Source: Streptomyces sp. NWU339
GTDB taxonomy: Bacteria > Actinomycetota > Actinomycetes > Streptomycetales > Streptomycetaceae
NCBI RefSeq assembly: GCF_003143855.1
Contig: NZ_QFRK01000017.1
Span: 668-64,667 of the forward strand
Length of the DNA: 64,000 nucleotides
Direction: 5' to 3'
This document shows positions 52,426 through 60,091 of this stretch, piece by piece (position 1 is the stretch's first letter; every line of letters begins with the position of its first letter). Position numbers and translations under genes: made by a program. Under the pieces are notes generated by a model, which was given only the letters and a program-made list of their open reading frames with translations, ran no database searches and had not been told where the DNA came from.

Positions 52426-53955
52426 TCAGCGCTCCAGGCCGCCGTTGAAGCGGCGCGGCAGTTTCTGCGGATTGTCGTCGCGCAGTTCCGGCGGCAGGAG
52501 GGCGGCCGGGCTGTTCTGGTAGGCGACGGGACGCAGCCAGCGCTCGATGGCGGTGCCGCCGACCGAGGTGGAGGTGGAGGTCGTCGCCGGGTACGGGCCG
52601 CCGTGGTGCTGGGCCGGGGCGACCGCGACACCGGTCGGCCAGGCGTTGACGAGGACCCGGCCGGCGAGCGGGGTCAGTTCGGCGAGGATCTCCGCGCCCC
52701 GGCCCCGGCCGGCGCCCTCCTCCTCGGACAGGTGGACGGTGGCGGTGAGGTTGCCGGGCAGGCGGGAGAGGACGGAGCGGACCTCGGCGTCGTCCTCGTA
52801 GCGGGCCACGACGGTGACCGGGCCGAAGCACTCCTCCAGCAGCAGGTCGTGCTCGCCGTCCGTGGTGAGCCTGCTCGCCGGGACGGTGAGGAAGCCGGCG
52901 CTGACCGTGTGCTCGCCGCCCGGGCCCGGGGCCACCGGGGATTCCACATCGGGCAGTTGGGCGCGCTCGGCGACCCCGGCGACGAAGTTGTCGCGCATGC
53001 GGTGGTCGAGCAGGACACCGGCGTCGGTGTCGCTGACGGCGTCGGTCAGGGACTTGACGAGGCGGTCGCCGGCCGCGCCCGCCGGGGCGAGGACGAGGCC
53101 CGGCTTCACACAGAACTGGCCGACGCCCAGCGTCATCGAACCGGCGAGACCGGCACCGATCGCCTCGGCGCGCTCGGCGGCGGCGGCCTCGGTGACGAGG
53201 ACCGGGTTCAGCGAGCCCAGCTCGCCGTGGAACGGGATCGGGACCGGGCGGGCGGCCGCCGCGTCGAAGAGGGCGCGTCCGCCGCGCACCGAGCCGGTGA
53301 AGCCGGCCGCCGCGACCAGCGGGTGCCGGACCAGTTCGACGCCGGCCTCGAAGCCGTGCACCAGGCCGAGCACGCCCTCGGGGATGTCGTGCCGGGCCGC
53401 CGCGCGGCGCAGCACCCTGGCGACCAGCTCGGACAGGCCCGGGTGGTCGGGGTGGGCCTTGACGACCACCGGGCAGCCGGCCGCCAGCGCGCTCGCGGTG
53501 TCGCCGCCGGGGACGGAGAAGGCGAAGGGGAAGTTGGAGGCCGAGTAGACGGCGACGACGCCCAGCGGGACCTTGTAGCGGCGCAGGTCCGGGACGGGCG
53601 GGGTGGCGGTGTCGTCGGGGTGGTTGATGACGACGTCGAGGAAGGCGCCCTCGTCGACGATGTCGGCGAAGGCCCGCAGCTGGTAGCAGGTGCGGGCGAG
53701 TTCGCCGGTCAGCCGGACCGGGCCGAGGGCGGTCTCGGCGTCGGCGGCCTCGACGAGCCGGTCCCGGGCCGCCTCGAGCTCGTCGGCGGCCGAACGCAGG
53801 AAGGCCGCACGGACGGTGCGGTCGGCCAGGGCGCCCCGCGCGTCGTGCGCGGCCCGGACGGCGGCGTCCACCTCCTGGGCCGTGGCCTCCACCGCGACCT
53901 GTTCCCGCTGCCTCCCGGTTCGGGGGTCGACGCTCCAGACTGGTGCTGCTGCCAC
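52426..53955 (-). CDS. Aldehyde dehydrogenase (alpha-ketoglutaric semialdehyde dehydrogenase-like)
   Basis: A 509-residue NAD(P)-dependent dehydrogenase. The catalytic Cys is about residue 282 in GVGQFCVKPG, and the general base Glu is about 245 in HGELGSLNP. NFPFAFSVPGGDTASALAAGCPVVVKAHP binds the cofactor. The GQFCVKPG and ELGSLNPV sequences match the group that oxidises 2-oxoglutarate semialdehyde at the end of pentose or hexuronate oxidation. The GTG at 53955 is favoured because GGAGGG lies seven bases upstream; 53970 is the alternative. It is divergent from an IclR regulator and next to pectin genes, which supports a hexuronate role. Confidence 0.88.
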   Translation of the reverse strand: MAAAPVWSVDPRTGRQREQVAVEATAQEVDAAVRAAHDARGALADRTVRAAFLRSAADELEAARDRLVEAADAETALGPVRLTGELARTCYQLRAFADIVDEGAFLDVVINHPDDTATPPVPDLRRYKVPLGVVAVYSASNFPFAFSVPGGDTASALAAGCPVVVKAHPDHPGLSELVARVLRRAAARHDIPEGVLGLVHGFEAGVELVRHPLVAAAGFTGSVRGGRALFDAAAARPVPIPFHGELGSLNPVLVTEAAAAERAEAIGAGLAGSMTLGVGQFCVKPGLVLAPAGAAGDRLVKSLTDAVSDTDAGVLLDHRMRDNFVAGVAERAQLPDVESPVAPGPGGEHTVSAGFLTVPASRLTTDGEHDLLLEECFGPVTVVARYEDDAEVRSVLSRLPGNLTATVHLSEEEGAGRGRGAEILAELTPLAGRVLVNAWPTGVAVAPAQHHGGPYPATTSTSTSVGGTAIERWLRPVAYQNSPAALLPPELRDDNPQKLPRRFNGGLER

Positions 53956-54016
53956 CGCGAGTCCCTCCACTTGACTGCCGCCCTCAATGCCGCAGTATGT
54001 ACGTCATCCATCGGCG

Positions 54017-54036
54017 GCGTTCGATATACTGAACGC
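54017..54036. promoter_or_regulatory. Palindromic operator between dehydrogenase and IclR genes
   Basis: GCGTTC and GAACGC, each six bases, flank an eight-base AT-rich centre (GATATACT). The site lies between the divergent starts and overlaps a TATATC element that could be the -10 box of the dehydrogenase promoter. A TATAAC element further right may serve the regulator gene. The best candidate protein to bind it is the IclR protein encoded at 54106. Confidence 0.6.
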
Positions 54037-54105
54037 TGTCTCTGATGATGAATGTGCTGCTGGAGACTATAACTTCAGCTTCTCGTCGAACGAAGGGTCA
54101 AGGGG

Positions 54106-54879
54106 ATGTCAGCTGGCGAGACGGGCGGCGGCGCGCAGGTCAAGTCCGCGGTGCGGACCGTTGAACTGCTCGAGTACTTCGCCGGGCGCCCCGGTATGCA
54201 CTCCCTGGCGGCGGTCCAGGAGGCCGTCGGCTACCCCAAGTCCAGTCTCTACATGCTGCTGCGCACCCTCGTCGACCTCGGCTGGGTGGAGACGGACGCG
54301 ACGGGCACGCGGTACGGCATCGGCGTGCGGGCGCTGCTCGTGGGCACGTCCTACATCGACGGCGACGAGGTGGTGGCGGCGGCCCGTCCCACCCTGGACC
54401 GGCTCTCGGACGACACCACGGAGACCATCCACCTGGCCCGGCTCGACGGCACCAACGTCGTCTATCTGGCCACCCGGCAGTCGCAGCACTACCTGCGCCC
54501 CTTCACCCGGGTCGGCCGCCGGCTGCCCGCGCACTCGACGTCGCTCGGCAAGGCGCTGCTGAGCACGTACACGGACGAGCAGGTGCGCAAGATGCTCCCG
54601 CAGACCCTGCCCGCCCTCACCGAGCACACCATCACGGACCGGGAGAAGCTCATCGAGGAGCTGCACCAGGTGCGCGAGCAGGGCTTCGCCGTGGACCGCG
54701 AGGAGAACACGCTCGGGCTGCGCTGCTTCGGGGTGGCGATCCCCTACCGCACGCCCGCGCGGGACGCGATCAGCTGCTCGGTGCCGGTCGCCCGGCTCAC
54801 CCCCGCGCACGAACAGATGGTCAAGGACGCCTTGTTCGACGCGCGCGACCGGCTGACCCTGGCCACCCGGAGGCTCTGA
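54106..54879 (+). CDS. IclR-family transcriptional regulator
   Basis: A 257-residue regulator. The N-terminal winged helix covers about 14-75 (SAVRTVELLEYFAG, AAVQEAVGYPKSSLYMLLRTLVDLGWVE). The C-terminal effector domain has TIHLARLDGTNVVYLATRQ, RLPAHSTSLGKALLS and GFAVDREENTLGLRCFGVAIP, all typical. It probably senses a pectin- or hexuronate-derived acid and controls the divergent dehydrogenase and perhaps the pectinase genes; the ligand is inferred. The ATG has AAGGGG close upstream. Its 3' end overlaps the extended tail of the convergent pectinesterase frame. Confidence 0.9.
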   Translation: MSAGETGGGAQVKSAVRTVELLEYFAGRPGMHSLAAVQEAVGYPKSSLYMLLRTLVDLGWVETDATGTRYGIGVRALLVGTSYIDGDEVVAAARPTLDRLSDDTTETIHLARLDGTNVVYLATRQSQHYLRPFTRVGRRLPAHSTSLGKALLSTYTDEQVRKMLPQTLPALTEHTITDREKLIEELHQVREQGFAVDREENTLGLRCFGVAIPYRTPARDAISCSVPVARLTPAHEQMVKDALFDARDRLTLATRRL

Positions 54880-56089
54880 CCGCGCGGACCGCCCGCGCGC
54901 GGTGCACCACGGCGACGCGGCGGTGCACGGGGACCGGGCGGACCGGGGACGGGGGCCACGTGCCGGTCCGGGGGTGCCAGTCGCCGAGGTGGCTCTCGCG
55001 GGTGTGGGCGGCGGCCTGGGCCCGGGTGAGCCGGGGCCGGTTCTCGGGGACGGTGACCACGGCGCCGGGACCGGAGTTGCGGTACTCGGCGAAGCGCTGG
55101 TCCTGCCAGGGGTGGCCGCTCGCCATGTCGGTGTACGGCGCGACGGCGTCGATGCCGGGGCCGAGGTGGGTGTCGCGGACGGTGAGCATCGGGCGGGCGG
55201 TGGGGTCGGAGCTGGGCACCCAGGGGCGGGCCAGTTTGTAGGAGCCGTCGGGTGCCTCGCTGCTGATCCTGCTCCTCGTGACGAGGTACCCGCGCGGGTT
55301 GGCGCCGGCCGTGGAGGGCGCGAAGACGAAGCCGTACGGGGCGCCGGTCAGATCCGGGCGGATCAGGGTGCGGAAGTGGCAGTGCTCGAAGACGGCGGTC
55401 GCCCGGCCGAACACGAAGTCGACGTCGCCCTCGGCGTAGCAGTGGGAGAAGTACTGGCGGGCGAAGGTGCCGAGCGCCGCGGAGTCGGCGTACAGGGTGT
55501 CCTGGTGGCCGAGGAACCGGCAGTGCGTGAAGGCGCTGCGGTCGCCCTGCACCTTGAGGGCGACGGCCTGGGTGCCGCTGGTGCCGGGGAGGTCGGTGCG
55601 CAGCCAGTCGTTGGCGAAGGTGATCCAGCGGGCGGTGAAGCCGTCGGGGCGCACGGTGGTGGTGGCGGAGCCGGAGGTGCCGTGGTTTCCGGAGCCGTCC
55701 GGCTTCGGGGTGCCCGCCGCGTTGTCGTACACGATCACGACGTCACGGGGGTTGCGCGAGGCGCCGATCCAGGTCATGTCGGTGCGGTCGGCGGCCACGG
55801 ACACCGTCTCCCGGTAGGTGCCCGGGGCCGGGCCGCCGTGACCGACGCGTCCGGTGCCGGTCGCGGCGGTCACGGCCGCCTGGACGGAGGTGAAGTCACC
55901 GGCGCCGCCGGGGTGGACGTACAGGGTCCCGGGGGTCAGGCGGTCGGCCGGCGAACCGTACCGGCCGAACGGGCGGCGCGGGTGGTGGGCCGCCCGGGCG
56001 GGTGCCTCGGCCGCCCGGGCGAGCGCGGTGGCGGCCGAGGCGCCCGCCAGCAGCAGACTCCTTCCGGACACGGGCAGCGAGGAGGGCAT
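54821..56089 (-). CDS. Secreted pectinesterase (CE8) with atypical C-terminal tail
   Basis: A 422-residue frame. A signal peptide (about 1-34, GRSLLLAGASAATALA) precedes a pectin methylesterase beta-helix. CE8 motifs are GHQDTLYAD, GDVDFVFGRATAVFEHCHF with the catalytic Asp pair, and YKLARPW. It removes methyl groups from pectin so that pectate lyase can act. The homologous part seems to end near GDWHP. The last 50 or so residues are Arg/Pro/Val-rich and overlap the convergent iclR gene by 59 bases, suggesting that an original stop was lost by frameshift. RVGHGGPAPGTYRE near residue 80 also looks irregular. Confidence 0.85.
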   Translation of the reverse strand: MPSSLPVSGRSLLLAGASAATALARAAEAPARAAHHPRRPFGRYGSPADRLTPGTLYVHPGGAGDFTSVQAAVTAATGTGRVGHGGPAPGTYRETVSVAADRTDMTWIGASRNPRDVVIVYDNAAGTPKPDGSGNHGTSGSATTTVRPDGFTARWITFANDWLRTDLPGTSGTQAVALKVQGDRSAFTHCRFLGHQDTLYADSAALGTFARQYFSHCYAEGDVDFVFGRATAVFEHCHFRTLIRPDLTGAPYGFVFAPSTAGANPRGYLVTRSRISSEAPDGSYKLARPWVPSSDPTARPMLTVRDTHLGPGIDAVAPYTDMASGHPWQDQRFAEYRNSGPGAVVTVPENRPRLTRAQAAAHTRESHLGDWHPRTGTWPPSPVRPVPVHRRVAVVHRARAVRAVRASGWPGSAGRARRTRRP

Positions 56090-56115
56090 GCGGGGCTCCT
56101 TCGGTACGGGGAGGA

Positions 56116-56162
56116 CCGGGGCGGGCGCGCGCCACAGTGGGGGTGGAGCGCGCCCGCCCCGG
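56116..56162 (-). terminator. Terminator between pectate lyase and pectinesterase genes
   Basis: CCGGGGCGGGCGCGC (56116-56130) pairs perfectly over 15 bp with 56148-56162 around a 17-base loop. It follows the pectate lyase stop (56193) on the minus strand and precedes the pectinesterase start, so the latter is probably transcribed separately or at a reduced level. Confidence 0.8.
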
Positions 56163-56192
56163 CGAACGGGGGTGCGGGGGTGTCAGGGGGTG

Positions 56193-57533
56193 TCAGCGGA
56201 CGCGGCCCGCTCCCGCGCCGTGCTCGACCAGTGCCGGGACCGCCTGCGCCGGGTGGACGGCGGTGCGCAGGGCGGGGGTCCAGCCGGCGCCGGAGCGGAG
56301 GGTCCCCTCGGGGTTCTCCGCGTTGTGCACGGCGATCAGGTCGACCCGCTTGCCGTTGACGCGGTTGTCCCGGGCGGTGAGCGGCGAGTCGTTCCACCGC
56401 TTGAGGATCTTCGCCGGGCTGACGCCCTTGGCCAGCGTGAACGCGTTGTGCTCGGCGACGAGCTGGGACTCCTTGCCGACGCCGAAGCTGTAGCCGTAGC
56501 CCTGGCCGGCCACGAAGTGGTTGTTGTAGACGTCGACCTGCCCGAAGCGGACGCGCGGCGCGCGCTCGACCAGCTTCGAGAACAGGTTGTGGTGGAAGGT
56601 CACCTTCAGTCTGCCCCGGTCGCCGACGGCCGTGGACTCGCCGTCGCTGTTGCCGATCAGGATCGTCTTGTCGTGCTCGGTGAAGACGTTCCAGGAGGCG
56701 GTGACGTAGTCGGCGCCCCGGACGATGTCCAGCTCGCCGTCGTGCTGCTGGTACAGCATCCCGAAGTGGGTGGGGGCCTCGCTGTCGGGGTGGTCGCCGT
56801 CGGTGAAGGTGTTGTGGTCCAGCCAGACATGGGTGGAGCCGTACACGACGGCGGTGTCGTACTCGGAGTTCCAGTTGCCCCGGTCGCCGTCGGTCGGGTC
56901 CCACTGCGGGAAGCAGTCCACCGGGCTCTCGAGGGTGAGGTTGCGGACGATGATGTTGTCCACACCCTTGATCTGCAGGCTGGCGCCCTTGAACCCGGCG
57001 TCGCGGCCGACGCCGATGATCGTGGTGTTGGCGGGGATGTTCACCTTGATGGCGGTGTCCTGGTTGGCGGCCGAGGCCCTGCGCAGGCCCTCGGGGCTGT
57101 CGTCGGGCTCGTCGGTCAGGTCCTGTTCCAGGCCCCAGGTCTCGGGCGCGTACGTCGCGAGGTAGTCGTCGAAGTCGTAGCCGGGGGCGGCGAGCGCGTC
57201 GCAGCCGTCGGAGACCGCGTCGATCGTCCCCCGCACCTTGATGATCTTCGGGGCGCTGCCGCCGTCCGCCAGGGCCGCCTTGAACCCGGCCCAGTCGCTG
57301 ACGGTGCGGACGTGCTCGGCGGTGGCGTCGGCGCCTCCGGTGGTGCCGGTTCCGTGGGACGCCCAGCCGTCGTTCGCGCCGAGCGTCTGCCGGGCGACGT
57401 CGCGGGGGTGGCCGGGGTGAGGGCCGGAGTGGGCCTGGACGCCGGTGCCGGTCAGGACCAGCACGAGGGCGGTGCAGCCGGCCAGCGAGGCGGCTCTCGT
57501 TATGGCATGCCCCTGCCATGTCGGTCTGTTCAT
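56193..57533 (-). CDS. Secreted pectate lyase, polysaccharide lyase family 1
   Basis: A 446-residue exported enzyme. The signal peptide spans about 1-35 (ITRAASLAGCTALVLVLTGTGVQA). The parallel beta-helix lyase has NTTIIGVGRDAGFKGASLQI, DNIIVRNLTLESP, EYDTAVVYGSTHVWLDHNTFTDG with Ca2+-binding acids, KTILIGNSD, VTFHHNLF and ERAPRVRFGQVDVYNN with the catalytic Arg. It cleaves de-esterified polygalacturonate by beta-elimination. The ATG has GGGAGAG about seven bases upstream, and a 9-bp tandem array lies in the 5' spacer. Confidence 0.93.
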   Translation of the reverse strand: MNRPTWQGHAITRAASLAGCTALVLVLTGTGVQAHSGPHPGHPRDVARQTLGANDGWASHGTGTTGGADATAEHVRTVSDWAGFKAALADGGSAPKIIKVRGTIDAVSDGCDALAAPGYDFDDYLATYAPETWGLEQDLTDEPDDSPEGLRRASAANQDTAIKVNIPANTTIIGVGRDAGFKGASLQIKGVDNIIVRNLTLESPVDCFPQWDPTDGDRGNWNSEYDTAVVYGSTHVWLDHNTFTDGDHPDSEAPTHFGMLYQQHDGELDIVRGADYVTASWNVFTEHDKTILIGNSDGESTAVGDRGRLKVTFHHNLFSKLVERAPRVRFGQVDVYNNHFVAGQGYGYSFGVGKESQLVAEHNAFTLAKGVSPAKILKRWNDSPLTARDNRVNGKRVDLIAVHNAENPEGTLRSGAGWTPALRTAVHPAQAVPALVEHGAGAGRVR

Positions 57534-57550
57534 GATGCTGCTCTCCCTTG

Positions 57551-57595
57551 TTTCTTGCGCTTCTCGTGTTTCTCGCTCTTCTCGTTCTTCTCGTT
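57551..57595 (-). repeat. Degenerate 9-bp tandem array upstream of the pectate lyase gene
   Basis: Five units of nine bases (CTTCTCGTT and variants; on the transcript, AACGAGAAG) fill the spacer between the stop of the SGNH esterase gene and the ribosome-binding site of the pectate lyase gene. The transcript here would be purine-rich and unstructured. Confidence 0.8.
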
Positions 57596-57602
57596 CGACC
57601 GG

Positions 57603-58409
57603 TCAGCCGACCGTGACGGCGTCCGGCCAGGTGATCCAGGACTCGGGAATCGTCTCGTCCAGCCGGCGCACGTCCCGCGGCGCGAGCACCCGGGTGCGCA
57701 GCAGCTCCCGGGCGACCAGCCGGGCCACGGCGATCGCGCCGGGCAGGTTGAAGTGCGTGTTGTCCTGCTCGGTCGCCGTCCAGTTGAAGTACTTCTTGGT
57801 CTCCTCGACGCCCAGCTCCTGCCACAGCGCCAGCGACAGGGCCTGGATGTCGAGCAGCGCGACCCGCTCCTCGTCGGCCAGCGCCCGCATCGCCGCCGGG
57901 TACGCGCCGTGGCTCGGCACGGCGTCGCCGGCCGTGTCGAACCTCCGGCGCTCCACGGCGGTGGCCAGCACGGGCCGCGCCCCGCGGGCCCTGGCCCCGG
58001 CGACGTACAGCCGCAGGTACTCCCGGTACGTCGTCCAGGGCTCGGTGTAGCGGCTCGGGTCGGTGGCCTTCTCGTCGTTGTGCGCGAACTGGATCAGCAG
58101 GAGGTCATCGGGCCGGATGGCGTCGAGGACGGCGTCGAGCCGCCCCTCGTCGACGAAGCTCTTCGAACTCCGTCCGTTCACGGCGCGGTTGGCGACCACG
58201 AGGTCATGGCGGAGCAGGAAGGGAAGCGCCGTGCCCCACCCGGTCTCCGGGGCCGCGTCGGCGTACTTCTGGGCCGCGGTGGAGTCCCCGGCGATGTGGA
58301 GGGTGCGGGGCCGGGGCCGCCGGGGCGCGGCCCGGGCGGTGCCGGTCACCGTGAGGGCGAGGGGGAGGCCGAGACCGGCGGCGGAAACCTGTCTGCGCGT
58401 GAGCGACAC
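57603..58409 (-). CDS. Secreted SGNH esterase (rhamnogalacturonan acetylesterase-like, CE12)
   Basis: A 268-residue protein with a twin-arginine-like signal (LTRRQVSAAGLGLPLALTVTGTARA, about 3-27). The SGNH catalytic blocks follow: IAGDSTAAQKYA with Ser43, VANRAVNGRSSKSF, LIQFAHNDEKATD with Asn, and QDNTHFNLPGA with Asp and His. It most resembles rhamnogalacturonan acetylesterases, which remove acetyl groups from pectin side regions. It lies in the pectin operon between the solute-binding lipoprotein and pectate lyase genes. Confidence 0.88.
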   Translation of the reverse strand: MSLTRRQVSAAGLGLPLALTVTGTARAAPRRPRPRTLHIAGDSTAAQKYADAAPETGWGTALPFLLRHDLVVANRAVNGRSSKSFVDEGRLDAVLDAIRPDDLLLIQFAHNDEKATDPSRYTEPWTTYREYLRLYVAGARARGARPVLATAVERRRFDTAGDAVPSHGAYPAAMRALADEERVALLDIQALSLALWQELGVEETKKYFNWTATEQDNTHFNLPGAIAVARLVARELLRTRVLAPRDVRRLDETIPESWITWPDAVTVG

Positions 58410-58572
58410 AAGCCTGTGCCTTTCAGCAAGGGTCCGGGAAAGCGCCTCTCGGGGGCGCGGGACTGTACCTGTGTGCGGGCGGCCGCGGCGCGGGGGCGCG
58501 GCCGGGCGCGGGGACGGCCGCGGCCCGGAGCGAACGGGCCGGCGGCCACCCCGCGGTGACAGCGGGAACCGC

Positions 58573-59934
58573 TCAGGCCATCTGCTCCTGCCACTCGGCC
58601 TGGGCCTCGTTCAGCTGCTCGGCCAGGTTGTCGAGGAAGTCCTTCGCGCTCATGTCCCCGAGCAGCACCTTCTGGAAGTTCGGCTCGTTGTCGGCCTTGG
58701 AGACGGTGTTCCAGTCCGGCAGGTAGTACGGCAGCTGGACGATGGTCGTCGACCCGTCGCTCAGCGCGTCCGCGGCCAGCTTGGTCGGCTCCGCCTCGGC
58801 GATCCAGTCGTCCTTGGCGGCGTCCAGGTTCGAGGGCACCTGGCCGGCGGACTCGTTGAACTTCGAGTTCGCCTCGGCCGAGACGGCGTACTCGATGAAC
58901 TTCCAGGCGGCGTCCTTGTTCTTGGAGCTCTGGAACACGCCGAGGCCGTCGACCGGGTTGGAGACCTGGACCCGGTTGCCGTCGGGGCCGGTGGGCTGCG
59001 GGATGCCCCGGAACTTGTCGGCGCCGAGCGCCTTCACGTGGTCCTGGTACGACCCGAGGTTGTGGTTGAGCATGCCGATCGTGCCGGAGTCCCACTGCGC
59101 GACCATCTTGGTGAAGTCGTTGTTCAGGTCGGCGGCGGGGGTGACCTTCTTGAACAGGCCCGCGTACTTCTCGAGGGCGTCGACGTTCTTCGGGTCGTTG
59201 ACCGTGGTCTTCTCACCGGTGGAGTCCCAGAACGTGGTGATGCCGGACTGGCCGTACATCGCGTCCAGGGCCTGGGCGATGGAGCCGGCGCCACCGCGGA
59301 TGGTGTAGCCGAACTCGTTCTTGCCCTTGTCGCTGAGCTTCTCCGCGGCCTTGAAGAAGCGCTCCCAGCTGGTCGGTTCCTCGAGACCCGCCTTCTCGAA
59401 CAGGTCGGTGCGGTAGTAGAGGACGCCGTTGTTCGCGGAGGTCGGGACCGAGTACAGCCGGTCGTCACCGCCGCCGGCGGCGCGCAGCGACTCGATCATG
59501 TCCTTGTTGAGCTTGCCGTCGAGGGACGACTTGCCCAGCCGGTCGTCCAGCGGGGCGAGCGCCTTCTGGGCGGAGAAGCCCGCGAGCATCGAGGCGCTGA
59601 TCCCGCCGACGTCCGGCAGGCCGCCGCCCTGGATGGCGGTGTCGACCTTGGACTGGTACTCGGTGGCGGCGATCCCGACGTACTCGACCTCGATCTCCGG
59701 GTTGGCCTTCTCGAAGTCGGCGATGATCTCCTTCCAGATCGCGGTGCGGACACCGCCGTTGTTGTCCCAGAAGGTGATCTTGCCCGTACCGCTGCCCTCG
59801 GCACCCTTGTCGCCGCCGGCTCCGCTGCCGTCGTCGCCGCAGGCGGTGACGGTCAGCGCGAGCACGGCGCCCAGGGCGACGGCGGCCGACGTCCGGCGCC
59901 TGCCTGTGCTGCTTCTGCGATTGCTGATCTTCAT
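58573..59934 (-). CDS. Sugar ABC transporter substrate-binding lipoprotein
   Basis: A 453-residue extracellular solute-binding protein (family 1). A basic N terminus and hydrophobic stretch end in the lipobox LTVTAC with lipidated Cys32, then a Gly/Asp linker. The mature part shows KITFWDNNGG, TAIWKEIIADFEKANPEIEVEYVG and GIPQPTGPDGNRVQVSNPVDGLGVF, typical of oligosaccharide binders. It should feed the permease at the right edge, and a pectin- or xylan-derived oligosaccharide is the likely ligand. A LacI-type palindrome lies about 94 bases upstream. Confidence 0.92.
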   Translation of the reverse strand: MKISNRRSSTGRRRTSAAVALGAVLALTVTACGDDGSGAGGDKGAEGSGTGKITFWDNNGGVRTAIWKEIIADFEKANPEIEVEYVGIAATEYQSKVDTAIQGGGLPDVGGISASMLAGFSAQKALAPLDDRLGKSSLDGKLNKDMIESLRAAGGGDDRLYSVPTSANNGVLYYRTDLFEKAGLEEPTSWERFFKAAEKLSDKGKNEFGYTIRGGAGSIAQALDAMYGQSGITTFWDSTGEKTTVNDPKNVDALEKYAGLFKKVTPAADLNNDFTKMVAQWDSGTIGMLNHNLGSYQDHVKALGADKFRGIPQPTGPDGNRVQVSNPVDGLGVFQSSKNKDAAWKFIEYAVSAEANSKFNESAGQVPSNLDAAKDDWIAEAEPTKLAADALSDGSTTIVQLPYYLPDWNTVSKADNEPNFQKVLLGDMSAKDFLDNLAEQLNEAQAEWQEQMA

Positions 59935-60027
59935 TGGTCGGCTCTCTTCTTCTGGTTCCGACGGGATGTGCGGGTGTGGGGGCGTCTCGCGGTCGTCCGG
60001 TGACGCTCAGCCACGTGGGGGCGGTGT

Positions 60028-60043
60028 CGGCAAGCGCTTGCCG
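60028..60043. promoter_or_regulatory. LacI-family-type operator palindrome upstream of the binding-protein gene
   Basis: CGGCAAGCGCTTGCCG is a perfect 16-bp palindrome with the CG centre and AAGCGCTT core common to LacI-family operators of sugar genes in Streptomyces. It lies between the GH43 stop (60092) and the binding-protein start (59934). No LacI regulator is encoded in the window; one could lie beyond the right edge. Confidence 0.7.
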
Positions 60044-60091
60044 TGGAGGTGCGTCATTGCGGCTCCCGACAGGCTTGACGGAGGAGGGGGG

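Noticed and set aside
36001..57595. Short tandem arrays as CRISPR arrays
   Set aside because: The units are 9-15 bases with no unique spacers, and no cas gene is present.
58410..58572. GGGAAAGCGC near 58436 as a second LacI-type operator
   Set aside because: Only the left half fits a palindrome; the right half (CTCTC) does not, so support is too weak.
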